Below, one piece after another: positions 51,870 to 59,406 of a DNA stretch of 64,000 nt (within the stretch, counting starts at the first letter, position 1; each line of letters opens with the position of its first letter). Location of the stretch: the NCBI RefSeq assembly GCF_000423465.1, contig NZ_KE384021.1:373115-437114 (forward strand). Direction: 5' to 3'. The translations under genes and the position numbers were made by a program. This DNA is from Propionicicella superfundia DSM 22317. GTDB lineage: Bacteria > Actinomycetota > Actinomycetes > Propionibacteriales > Propionibacteriaceae. Below the pieces are notes generated by a model. The model saw only the letters and a program-made list of their open reading frames with translations. It was not told the origin of the DNA and searched no databases.

Positions 51870-52535
51870 TCAGCGTCGCGACGTGTCTCCGGCTGGGTGT
51901 TCCGGGGCCAGGATGCCGTCGAGGAGGTTGTTGAGGAGTGCGTCGATGAAGGTGGTGGTGATGGGTTCGTCGGGAATGAGGAGGCGGTGGTAGACGGCGC
52001 CCCAGAGCTGGTCGATGACGACTTGGGGGTCGACGTCGGGGCGGAGTTGCCCGGCTGCTTGGGCGCGCTCCATGCGTGCGGCGGCGAGGTGGCGTCGTTC
52101 CGACGAGTAGAGCGAGCGGTAGGCGATCGCAAGTTCGGCATCGGTCTGGGCTGCGCCGATGAGTTCGGCGAGCAGTCGACCCGCGGGAGTTGCGCCGACA
52201 AGCCGTCCGAAGGCGTGGAGTTGGGCTGTGAGGTCGGCCCGGACGTCCCCGGTCTCGGGAAAGGCGAGGGTCGGCTCGACGGCGTGGAAGTAGCCGTCGA
52301 GCGCGAGCGCGCCGCGTGAGGGCCACCACTTGTAGATGGTCGTCTTGCTCACGCCGGAGATGCGGGACACCCGCTCGATCGTGAAGTCGGCGAGGCCTTC
52401 GCTGAGGAGGAGTTCGCCGACCGTCCGGAGCACGTCCGCGCGTACATCGCCTGCGGGGCGGCGGCCCCGGCCGCGACGAGCGGGCGTGCCTGCGACCGCG
52501 GTGGGCGCTGCCTTGATGGACGGGACGGCGGGCAC
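51870..52535 (-). CDS. TetR-family transcriptional regulator
   Basis: A 221-residue regulator with a basic, Pro/Arg-rich N-terminus (about 30 residues), a TetR HTH ('FTIERVSRISGVSKTTIYKWWPSRGALALDGY') and a helical C-terminal domain of the TetR_C type. It lies downstream of an SDR gene and its decayed neighbour in the same direction. It probably controls the SDR genes, whose upstream region has inverted repeats at 53774-53824 (inference). Confidence 0.88.
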   Translation of the reverse strand: MPAVPSIKAAPTAVAGTPARRGRGRRPAGDVRADVLRTVGELLLSEGLADFTIERVSRISGVSKTTIYKWWPSRGALALDGYFHAVEPTLAFPETGDVRADLTAQLHAFGRLVGATPAGRLLAELIGAAQTDAELAIAYRSLYSSERRHLAAARMERAQAAGQLRPDVDPQVVIDQLWGAVYHRLLIPDEPITTTFIDALLNNLLDGILAPEHPAGDTSRR

Positions 52536-52743
52536 GGAGACTCCTGTCGGTTTGCTGGGTCAGTCTAGGTGGTCCGCCCCGCGCCTCGGCTGCTGCCAAG
52601 AGCACGGGTTGCGACGGGGATGAAGGTCGCGGCGATCACGACGACCAGCGCCCAGCCGAGCGAGGTGTTTGCCATCAAACAGGCGACCAGGAGCGGGCAA
52701 CTCGGGGTGCTCGGTCATGGGTGTCGGTCTCCCTCGGTGATGA

Positions 52744-52971
52744 CTACTTCGCGATGTGCAGGAGATCGCCAAGGTCGACGCGAGTGAGGAACTCGCGGCG
52801 GACTCGATCGGCGACTTCCGAGACTTCTTCGGAGCCGTCTCGGAGGGGTCGACATGAACCCGGTAAGGTCGCTCACCCGGCGTAGACGGTGTTGCCGACC
52901 CGGGCCAGAGCGCGGGCAGTGAGGGCTCCAAAGCCGCTGGAGGCTCCGGTGATAACAACGATGTTGCTCAT
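52744..52971 (-). pseudogene. SDR oxidoreductase remnant (internal deletion plus frameshift)
   Basis: The minus strand from 52971 encodes a normal SDR N-terminus, 'MSNIVVITGASSGFGALTA' with the TGxxxGxG motif, for 32 codons to ...TVYAG and then TGA at 52873. Immediately after comes the C-terminal tail of the same type of protein: 'YRVHVDPSE', then after a one-base shift 'DGSEEVSEVADRVRREF...DLGDLLHIAK' and TAG at 52744. About 200 residues that carry the active site are missing. The gene was therefore lost by an internal deletion. Confidence 0.8.
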
Positions 52972-53003
52972 GATGTGCCCCCGATATCGGTAGGCGGGGC
53001 CGG

Positions 53004-53747
53004 TCAGGCCATGCCGCCGTTGGCGAAGATGATCTGGCCGTTGACCCAGCGGGCAGGGCCCGCGAGGAAGGCGACGACCTCGGCGATGTCCTCAGGCTGT
53101 CCGAGGCGTTCCAGCGGCGCGGCCTTGGACAGGTTCGCGATGGTGGCATCGTCCTTCGCGTCGAGGAACAGCGGCGTCGCGGTGGGGCCGGGGGCGACGG
53201 CGTTGACGGTGATGTCCCTGCCACGCAGCTCGCGAGCCAGGATCAGGGTCAGGGCCTCGACGGCGGCCTTGGACGCGGCGTAGGCGCCGTATGCAGGGAA
53301 GGACGTCCTGGTGATGCTGGTGGAGAAGTTGATGATCGCGCCGCCGGCACGCAACTGGTTGACTGCAAGCTGCGAGACGACGAAGGTGCCGCGGATGTTG
53401 GTCCGGTGCATCCGGTCGAGGTCGGCAAGGTCCATGGTCGCGATGGGCGACAGGAGCATGATGCCCGCCGTGTTCACGACGACATCGATGCCCCCGAATG
53501 CGGAGGTTGTCGCGTCGAACGCGGCCTTCATCGCGTCGTCGTCGGCCACGTCACCGCCCACGGCGATGGCCCGGCCGCCGTTGCCGACGACCTCGGCGAC
53601 GATCGCCTCGGCCTTGGCTGCGTTTCCGGCGTAGTGGACTGCGACGGCGAAGCCGTCCTGTGCGAGACGATCGACGACGGCGCGGCCGATGCCGCCGGAG
53701 CCGCCGGTCACCAAGGCCACGCGGTTGGTGGTGGGTGTGGTGTTCAC
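53004..53747 (-). CDS. SDR-family NAD(P)-dependent oxidoreductase
   Basis: A 247-residue short-chain dehydrogenase. The cofactor motif GGSGGIG is at residues 15-21, 'NTAG' follows, the catalytic Ser is in 'NFSTS', and Y156/K160 in 'YAASK' complete the active site. The C-terminal 'GQIIFANGGMA' is the usual classical-SDR end. The GTG at 53747 has GGGAGG 7 nt upstream. The SDR remnant follows 32 nt downstream, then the TetR gene. The substrate is unknown. Confidence 0.92.
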   Translation of the reverse strand: MNTTPTTNRVALVTGGSGGIGRAVVDRLAQDGFAVAVHYAGNAAKAEAIVAEVVGNGGRAIAVGGDVADDDAMKAAFDATTSAFGGIDVVVNTAGIMLLSPIATMDLADLDRMHRTNIRGTFVVSQLAVNQLRAGGAIINFSTSITRTSFPAYGAYAASKAAVEALTLILARELRGRDITVNAVAPGPTATPLFLDAKDDATIANLSKAAPLERLGQPEDIAEVVAFLAGPARWVNGQIIFANGGMA

Positions 53748-53773
53748 GATGAGACCTCCCGGGCCCGCTCACT

Positions 53774-53824
53774 TATATGGACGATGTGTACATATCATCA
53801 CAAAATGCACGGTTCGTCCATATA
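53774..53824. promoter_or_regulatory. Inverted repeat in the SDR promoter region
   Basis: TATATGGACGA (53774-53784) and its exact complement TCGTCCATATA (53814-53824) are separated by 29 nt. Between them GATGTGTACATATC forms a near-perfect 14-bp palindrome. Upstream of the SDR on the minus strand this places CATATA as a possible -10 with TTGTGA 18 nt before it. The arrangement suggests a regulator, most simply the neighbouring TetR protein, binding at the promoter. Confidence 0.6.
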
Positions 53825-53886
53825 GGTGGCTGGGGCACTCACAGGATCAGATGAGTCCGGCTCCTCCCCGGTCCTCGCGGTCGATG

Positions 53887-54204
53887 TCAGGCGACGGCGT
53901 GCAACTCGAAGCGCAGGCCGAGCGCTTCGGTGACCTTGAGGATGGTCGACCAGGTGGGGTTGCCGTCTGCGGACAGTGCCTTGTAGAGCCCGTCGCGGCT
54001 CATGCCGACGCGGCGGGCGAGTTCGCTCATGTTGCGGGAGTGCGCGATCACGCCGAGCGCGCGCGGCACGGCGGAGGGGTCTTCGGTGGACTCTTCGAGC
54101 GCGATCGCCAGGTAGGCGGCAACGTCGTCGAGGCCGTCGAGGTAGTCGGCCGCGTCGAACGGCTTGAACGTATTGGTTGCCTGTTCTTCTGCTCCTCTCG
54201 CCAC
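53887..54204 (-). CDS. HigA-like XRE antitoxin (addiction-module antidote family)
   Basis: A 105-residue antitoxin. 'TFKPFDAADYLDGLDDVAAYLAIALEE' is the family N-terminus and 'MSELARRVGMSRDGLYKALSADGNPTWSTILKVTEALGLRF' is the HTH. The only usable start is a GTG at 54204 inside the tail of the toxin remnant. Because the partner toxin looks broken, the antitoxin may be an orphan. Confidence 0.8.
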   Translation of the reverse strand: MARGAEEQATNTFKPFDAADYLDGLDDVAAYLAIALEESTEDPSAVPRALGVIAHSRNMSELARRVGMSRDGLYKALSADGNPTWSTILKVTEALGLRFELHAVA

Positions 54205-54420
54205 TCGTCCGCAAGCTCATGGGCCTTCTCGATGTCCGCCTGCTGGATGGACTTGTCGCCGCCGGCCAGCAGCACGATCAGGATGTCTCCGTCCTGCAGG
54301 AAGGAGACCCGGCAGCCCGGGCCGAGGTGCATTCGCAGTTCGGAGACGCCTTCACCGACCGGCCCCACATCACCCGGATTTCCGTGCGTGAGCCGGGAAC
54401 ATGCTCCGAGATCGCCGTTT
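54170..54420 (-). pseudogene. RelE/HigB-type toxin remnant lacking its N-terminus
   Basis: The minus strand codes for 'RLTHGNPGDVGPVGEGVSEL', 'GPGCRVSFLQDGDILIVLLAGGDKS' and 'QQADIEKAHELADEWREEQK', which is the second two-thirds of the roughly 100-residue addiction-module killer protein (RelE fold). No start codon or family N-terminus is found in frame: the upstream part is replaced by the end of the AAA_14 gene. The natural stop is also missing, and the frame runs on into the antitoxin gene. Boundaries are approximate. Confidence 0.65.
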
Positions 54421-54456
54421 TCGATACGCCCGCAGACACACGGCTCGATGACCTGG

Positions 54457-55710
54457 TCATGGAGCGAGGGAGGTGACCGGGGCGACGTGCACACCGTCAC
54501 GTCGTTGGCCGGCGGCACCGGTCGCCGTGACCACGACGAGTGCCGCGGGTTCGCCCTGGACCGCCACGTCAACGCGTTCGGTGAACTTCAGCAGATTCGC
54601 CGCCCCGGCATCCACGTCAGCCTGGCTCATCTTGATCTCGAACGCGGCCCACTTGCCTCCCGGAAGGCTGACGATCACGTCGACCTCGTTGCCCTCGGCG
54701 TCACGCCAGGTGTCTAGCCGTCCCCCGAGCGCCTGGGCGTAGATCCGCAGGTCGCGGACGACCAGCGCCTCGAAGTGGAAGCCGGCTGCCCTGAGATCGG
54801 CCAGGAGGTCACGGCTACCCACGCCGAGAGCAGTGGTCGCGATGGAGGGATCGACGAAGTACCGGGTCGGGGTGGTCCGCAGCCGGGTGCGCGATCGCAT
54901 GTGGGGCCGCCAGGCCGCGGAGTCGTCCAGCAGTCGGAGGCGGTCGAGCGCGTCCAAGTGGCTGTAGATCGTGGGCGCCGTCACCGGGCCGCGCTCACCT
55001 CCCGCGTCTGCGGCCAACGTGCGGGTTGCCGGGCTCTGTGCGACGAATCGCCCCAGTGACGCCAGAACCCGTTCGAGGGTTCTTGGGTCGCGGCGTCCGA
55101 CGAAGGAGGCGATGTCGACCTCGATGATCTGGCGCAGGTATCCCTGCAGCCACTCCCGGGCGTCCGCTTCCTCGGCGTCGAGCAGATCCGGCCAGCCGCC
55201 GATGACGATTCGCTCCATCAGGTCAGGCACCGTTAGCCCACTGTCGGCTCCGAGCTGCCGCCGACCTTCCAGAAGGCCGGCCAGCGAGACCTGACCGGTC
55301 GAGTGCCCTGACTCGAACAGGCTCATCGGGCGCATCCGGAGCACTCCGATCCGGCCGGCTCCGGAGTGGCGGTTCACGTCGTCGCGCGGCGTCGCCGATC
55401 CGGTGAGCAGGTATAGGCCCCGACCGCGGTTGGAGTTGTCGACCGCGCGCCGCACCCGGTTCCACAGGGCGGGGGTTGCCTGCCACTCGTCGAACAGGAT
55501 CGGTGTCGGCCGATCGAACAGCCAGTCGGGGTTCAGATCGACCGATGCTTGCGCGGTGGGGTCGCCGGCCATGTCGAAGGTCGTTGCCGCGGCTCGTGAA
55601 GCGGTCGCAGTCTTCCCGCACGCCTTCGGACCCTCGATCAACACAGCGCCGACCGCGCGCATCTTCGCGGCCAACTCGCCGTCCGCGACCCGGGGTCGAT
55701 ACTCAACCAT
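54457..55710 (-). CDS. AAA_14 / DUF4143 ATPase
   Basis: A 417-residue protein. The N-terminal AAA_14 domain has Walker A 'EGPKACGKTATA' near residues 27-38 and Walker B 'PILFDEW'; 'YLLTGSATP' is the sensor. The C-terminal DUF4143 part ends with 'GNEVDVIVSLPGGKWAAFEIK', which resembles a PD-(D/E)xK-type fold. Such proteins are common in accessory regions and are of unknown function. It is upstream of the decayed toxin-antitoxin genes on the same strand. Confidence 0.85.
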   Translation of the reverse strand: MVEYRPRVADGELAAKMRAVGAVLIEGPKACGKTATASRAAATTFDMAGDPTAQASVDLNPDWLFDRPTPILFDEWQATPALWNRVRRAVDNSNRGRGLYLLTGSATPRDDVNRHSGAGRIGVLRMRPMSLFESGHSTGQVSLAGLLEGRRQLGADSGLTVPDLMERIVIGGWPDLLDAEEADAREWLQGYLRQIIEVDIASFVGRRDPRTLERVLASLGRFVAQSPATRTLAADAGGERGPVTAPTIYSHLDALDRLRLLDDSAAWRPHMRSRTRLRTTPTRYFVDPSIATTALGVGSRDLLADLRAAGFHFEALVVRDLRIYAQALGGRLDTWRDAEGNEVDVIVSLPGGKWAAFEIKMSQADVDAGAANLLKFTERVDVAVQGEPAALVVVTATGAAGQRRDGVHVAPVTSLAP

Positions 55711-55870
55711 GCGCCGACTTTACACTTTGCCGGATCTGAACTTTACAGATTGCCGGAATCGGATTGAACGGATTGCTCAGAGGGGACAGCGTATTTCGTG
55801 CAACGAAATCCGAGCCGATGATGCAGGAGGTGCTTGGGCCATCTGCTTTGGCTTGGGGCGGTGTGGAGGG

Positions 55871-56573
55871 TCAGTCGTCGAGTCGGTCGAGCAGATGGGA
55901 AGTGATGAGCGCTGCAGCGGCCTCAATGCTGTAGCGGTCGGGCCATCTCGGGACGAGCGGATCGAGGTCGGCGCGGAAGACCGGATCGGCGAGTTTCCGG
56001 GCGAGGTTCTCGGCTGCCCTGGCTGCCGTCAGCCCCTCAGGCCGATAGGGGCCGAATGCCGACAGGATCTCGTCGGGGGCCAGTTGCAGGTGATCGAGGG
56101 CGAGCCAGAGGTCGAACAGGTCACGCCCCTTGGATCGCTGGTAGAGGGCGCGGATCTTGGTGGCCACCAGTTCGGCAGGCTGGAAGGTGAGCACGTCCGC
56201 CCGTCCGCCCCACCAGGCTGACTCAACCTGGATGGGGTCGCGTCGTCAGCGGAAGCGCCGGAGATCGCTCATGGGTGTTGACCTCGATCTTCAGCCGCAA
56301 CGGCACGCCCGTGGCGGCGGCCGCGCGCCAGTACACCTTCGGGTGCTGGCTCACCCTGGGTGTTGACGGGTAGCCGAGTTCGGCACCGAGCCTGGTCAGC
56401 GCCTGGGGCAGCGGGCCGATTCCGGACGCCGAGCTGCGCACATAGCCGAGGTCTTCGCTGTAGTCGTCGGCGGCGATCGCGCAGATCGCGCGGGACAGCA
56501 GCAGGTCTTGTTCGACCTCCTCGGCGGTCGGCCACGGGTGGTCGGCACTCCAGGCAGGGATCTTCAGATTCGG
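55871..56573 (-). pseudogene. AbiEii-type nucleotidyltransferase toxin, degenerate
   Basis: Two pieces on the minus strand match the AbiEii/AbiGii family. The first (to about 56223) reads 'PTAEEVEQDLLLSRAICAIA', 'YSEDLGYVRSS' and 'KIEVNTHERSPALPLTT'. The second, in another frame, reads 'VESAWWGGRADVLTFQPAELVATK' and 'RSKGRDLFDLWLALDHLQL'. The segment with the GG-S/T nucleotide-binding motif is deleted between 'ICAIA' and 'YSEDL', and the DxD acid pair is changed (EDLGY). A frameshift near 56230 splits the gene, and there is no start codon: the frame runs straight out of the tRNA-Arg 3' end. It should encode no active toxin. Confidence 0.8.
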
Positions 56574-56646
56574 CGGCCCCAGCAAGATTCGAACTTGCGA
56601 CACAAGGTTTAGGAAACCTCTGCTCTATCCCCTGAGCTATGGGGCC
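56574..56646 (-). tRNA. tRNA-Arg (CCU)
   Basis: A complete cloverleaf on the minus strand. The acceptor stem is GGCCCCA/TGGGGCC, the D-stem GCTC/GAGC, the anticodon stem GAGGT/ACCTT with loop TTCCTAA (anticodon CCT), the variable loop GTGTC, and the T-stem GCAAG/CTTGC with loop TTCGAAT. The discriminator is G, and CCA is not encoded. The accessory region begins directly at its 3' end. Confidence 0.95.
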
Positions 56647-56859
56647 GAGGATGCCTTGAAAGCATACCGGGTTGCCGCCGCGGGGCGGAGGAAGGGGCGC
56701 GGCACCTGTGCGAGTCGGACGGACGCCGAAAGCGCGTGGGGCTGCACCTCGACGGGGCCGCCCAAGGTCGAATGTCCCGTTTTGTCCCCTCGTGGGGGGA
56801 TCGAACGCTGTGTGTAGCCTGTGAACCAGGCAACTCTGGGGGCCGTTTCCGGGCTGGAG

Positions 56860-56888
56860 TTGGCATTGAGCCGGTTCTGCCCTAAGCT
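56860..56888 (+). promoter_or_regulatory. Sigma-70-like promoter TTGGCA-17-TAAGCT
   Basis: TTGGCA at 56860-56865 and TAAGCT at 56883-56888 are separated by exactly 17 nt, the best two-box promoter I see in the window. It is followed within 10 nt by a strong stem-loop. Confidence 0.6.
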
Positions 56889-56895
56889 GCTGAGT

Positions 56896-56978
56896 GCGAG
56901 AGCGACGCCGGGTTGATGATGTCTCCTGGGGGTGGGTAGACGGCTTCAAGCCCTTCGACCGGCGTCGCTCTCCTTTTG
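56896..56978 (+). ncRNA. Candidate small structured RNA
   Basis: A perfect 14-bp stem (GAGAGCGACGCCGG at 56898-56911 with CCGGCGTCGCTCTC at 56959-56972) encloses 47 nt that contain a further GTCT/AGAC hairpin with a G-rich loop; CTTTTG follows the stem. A good promoter ends 9 nt upstream. This looks like a self-terminating sRNA of about 80 nt in the 423-nt gap between tRNA-Arg and the UDP-glucose pyrophosphorylase gene. No known family is recognised, and an antisense transcript cannot be excluded. Confidence 0.5.
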
Positions 56979-57056
56979 CGTCCCGAGACGGGTTCTGGAG
57001 GGGCGCCCTCGGACCTCCCTCCCCGTTGGCCTCATCGTGCGGTCGGACGCTGCCGC

Positions 57057-57062
57057 TAGAGT
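57057..57062 (+). promoter_or_regulatory. Putative -10 hexamer TAGAGT (leaderless)
   Basis: TAGAGT is 7 nt before the ATG at 57070, and no Shine-Dalgarno is present, so the UDP-glucose pyrophosphorylase mRNA is probably leaderless. Confidence 0.5.
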
Positions 57063-57069
57063 TCGGGTC

Positions 57070-58482
57070 ATGACCGCTGAAGGACTGGCCGCCGCCGTCG
57101 CCAAGATGCGGCGCCACGACTGCTCGCAGTCGGAGATCGACGGATTCACCCACTCCTATCAACTCTTCGACTCCGGGGTCACCGGCATGATCCCGGAATC
57201 GTCCATCGCTCCGCTGCCCGATCCGCCGCGCTCGGCGGATGTCGCGGAGGACGCAGGCGCTGAGGCGTTGCGCCGCACGGCCGTCCTGAAACTGAACGGC
57301 GGGCTCGGGACATCCATGGGCCTGGCGGCCGCGAAGACCCTGCTGCCGGTGCGCGAGGGGCTCACCTTTCTCGACCTCATCGTCGAGCAGGTGCGCGCGG
57401 CGCGGAAGGCCTACGACGTGCCGCTGCCATTGCTGTTCATGAACAGCTTCCGCACGCGCGACGACACTCTCGCGCGGCTCGCGTCCCATCGCGACCTGCC
57501 GGTTCCGGGCATCCCGCTGGACTTCCTGCAGAGCCAGTATCCGAAGGTCCGCGAAGACGATTCGACGCCGGTCTCCTGGCCCGCCGACCCCGAGAAGGAA
57601 TGGTGTCCGCCCGGCCACGGCGAGGTGTTCGCCCAGTTGGCGGCCTCGGGGATTCTGGCGGCGCTGCTGGATGGCGGCTATCGGTACCTCAGCCTGTCCA
57701 ACGGGGACAACCTCGGCGCGGCGCCGAGCGCGCCGCTCGCCGGCTGGTTCGCCTCGTCGGGTGCGCCGTTCGCGGTCGAGGTGTGCGAGCGGACCGCCAA
57801 CGACCGGAAGGGCGGTCACCTCGCCGTCCGGAGGTCGGACGGGCGCGTCATCCTCCGTGAACTCAGTCAGACCCCGGCCGAAGACGCCGAGGCGTTCATG
57901 GACGCATCGCGCCACCGCTTCTTCAACACCAACAACCTGTGGGTCGATCTCGTCGCGCTCCGCGCGCTGATGCAGGTTCGCGGCACGCATCTGGGGCTGC
58001 CCCTCATCAAGAACCGCAAGACCGTGGACCCGGCCGACCCGGCCTCGATCCCCGTGATCCAACTGGAGACGGCGATGGGCGCCGCCGTCGAGGTGTTCGA
58101 AGGGGCGACCGCGATCCAGGTCGACCGGTCGCGCTTCCTTCCCGTCAAGACGACCAACGAGCTGCTGCTCATCCGTTCCGACCTGTTCGGGCTCGCCGCC
58201 GACGGCCGGCTCGTCGCCACGCGCGACTCCCTGCCCCGCGTCGACCTCGATCCGAAGCACTACCAGGTGCTCTCCGAGTTCGAGCAGCGCATCCCGCTGC
58301 CGCCGTCCCTCAGCGGAGCCGACCGCCTGCGCATCCGCGGCGACGTGACGTTCGGTGCCGGCGTCGTGGTCTCCGGGGACGTCGACATCGAGGTGTCCGT
58401 GCCCACCGACGTGCCCGCGGGGGCCGTTCTCGACGGTGCCGCACTGGCCACCGGCGAGCCGCTGCCCACCGTCGCCCGGTGA
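57070..58482 (+). CDS. UTP-glucose-1-phosphate uridylyltransferase, UDPGP family
   Basis: A 470-residue enzyme that makes UDP-glucose from UTP and glucose-1-phosphate. It belongs to the eukaryote-like UDPGP family rather than GalU. 'LKLNGGLGTSMG' is the nucleotide-binding loop, with 'FMNSFRTRDDTL', 'YPKVREDD', 'WCPPGHGEVF' and 'FNTNNLWVDL' all conserved. A C-terminal left-handed beta-helix follows. UDP-glucose feeds envelope polysaccharide and trehalose synthesis. The stop overlaps a small gene (GTGA). Confidence 0.95.
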   Translation: MTAEGLAAAVAKMRRHDCSQSEIDGFTHSYQLFDSGVTGMIPESSIAPLPDPPRSADVAEDAGAEALRRTAVLKLNGGLGTSMGLAAAKTLLPVREGLTFLDLIVEQVRAARKAYDVPLPLLFMNSFRTRDDTLARLASHRDLPVPGIPLDFLQSQYPKVREDDSTPVSWPADPEKEWCPPGHGEVFAQLAASGILAALLDGGYRYLSLSNGDNLGAAPSAPLAGWFASSGAPFAVEVCERTANDRKGGHLAVRRSDGRVILRELSQTPAEDAEAFMDASRHRFFNTNNLWVDLVALRALMQVRGTHLGLPLIKNRKTVDPADPASIPVIQLETAMGAAVEVFEGATAIQVDRSRFLPVKTTNELLLIRSDLFGLAADGRLVATRDSLPRVDLDPKHYQVLSEFEQRIPLPPSLSGADRLRIRGDVTFGAGVVVSGDVDIEVSVPTDVPAGAVLDGAALATGEPLPTVAR

Positions 58483-58829
58483 GCATCGACGGGTTGCGCC
58501 GCGCGGTCGCGTACGCGGTGACCCGGTCGGATATCGCGTTGCCGCCGGCGGACCGATGGCGGGTCGCCGACCTCGTCGGCGACCTCGCGGCGGCGGGCTG
58601 GGGGCGTGACCGGATCGCAGCGCTGGCGGCAGGTCCCGAGCCATGGCCCTGTGCGGTGCCCGCACCGATCCGCGAGGGGACCGGCGCGGCGCAGGTGGCA
58701 GCGGCGGTGCGGGAGGTGCGAACGGCGCTGGGGCTCACCGGGCTGGCATCGCCGACCGTGTCGAATCGCCGCCGTCTCACCGCCGACGAGCGTCGCCTCA
58801 TGGACGACGTCCCGCCGCACTACCGCTAG
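58479..58829 (+). CDS. Hypothetical protein (116 aa)
   Basis: A 116-residue, Ala/Arg-rich, probably helical protein of no recognised family. The GTG at 58479 overlaps the pyrophosphorylase stop by 4 nt, so it is translationally coupled and likely real. No signal peptide, membrane span or metal motif is visible. The C-terminal 'RLTADERRLMDDVPPHYR' looks like a conserved end. Confidence 0.6.
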   Translation: MSIDGLRRAVAYAVTRSDIALPPADRWRVADLVGDLAAAGWGRDRIAALAAGPEPWPCAVPAPIREGTGAAQVAAAVREVRTALGLTGLASPTVSNRRRLTADERRLMDDVPPHYR

Positions 58830-58876
58830 GTCCGAGACACGGCGGGCTCGTCTGTCGGCCCGGCGTCGGACCCGAC

Positions 58877-58918
58877 GGGGAGCCGTTGCCCGGGATCGTG
58901 GTGCGGCTGCGGCTCCCC
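58877..58918. terminator. Hairpin between convergent genes
   Basis: GGGGAGCCG (58877-58885) pairs with CGGCTCCCC (58910-58918) in the 104-nt gap between the hypothetical gene and mscL, which converge. It is a plausible bidirectional terminator without a T-tract. Confidence 0.4.
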
Positions 58919-58933
58919 GCCTGGGTCGGCGTC

Positions 58934-59290
58934 CTACTTCTGCTTGAGGATGTCGCGGATCTCCCCGAGCAGGTCCTCGGTGGTCGCCGGGGTGTCCTCC
59001 TCCTCCTTCACGAACCGGTCGCGGATCCTGTTGTACGGGACCACGATCGCGAAGTACACGACCGCCGCGATGATCACGAAGTTCACCAGCGCGGTGATGA
59101 ACGGACCGACGGCGACACCGGCGATCGCGACCTGGTCGAAGTTCGGCTGCCCGCCGACGACCTTGCCGATCGCGTCCAGCAGGACCTTGGTGAAGGTCGT
59201 GACGACGCTGGCGAACGCGGTGCCCATGATGAAGGCGACAGCCAACTCGATGAGGTTGCCGCGTAACAGGAAATCCCTGAAACCCTTCAT
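58934..59290 (-). CDS. mscL: Large-conductance mechanosensitive channel
   Basis: A 118-residue channel that opens on osmotic downshock. 'FLLRGNLIELAVAFIMGTAFASVVTTF' is the N-terminal amphipathic helix plus TM1, 'VNFVIIAAVVYFAIVVPYNRI' is TM2, and 'TTEDLLGEIRDILKQK' is the C-terminal bundle helix. The length is normal. It is last of four genes read on the minus strand (cyclo-ligase, FmdB, SAF protein, mscL). Confidence 0.96.
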   Translation of the reverse strand: MKGFRDFLLRGNLIELAVAFIMGTAFASVVTTFTKVLLDAIGKVVGGQPNFDQVAIAGVAVGPFITALVNFVIIAAVVYFAIVVPYNRIRDRFVKEEEDTPATTEDLLGEIRDILKQK

Positions 59291-59406
59291 TGCTCCTCCT
59301 GAGAGTGGGATCGGATCGAAGCCATGGTATGACAGCCGATTCCGGGCAAAACCATGTCCCGCGTGGCGACCGGCTCACGCCCTGGGGCGCCGCGATCCGA
59401 CTCCGG

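Noticed and set aside
46982-56573. Prophage
   Set aside because: No integrase, terminase, capsid, tail or lysis genes are seen. The content is restriction and toxin-antitoxin functions only.
56896-56978. Assignment of the stem-loop to the actinobacterial 6C RNA family
   Set aside because: The defining C-runs of six or more in two loops are not present on either strand, although one loop on the minus strand is C-rich.
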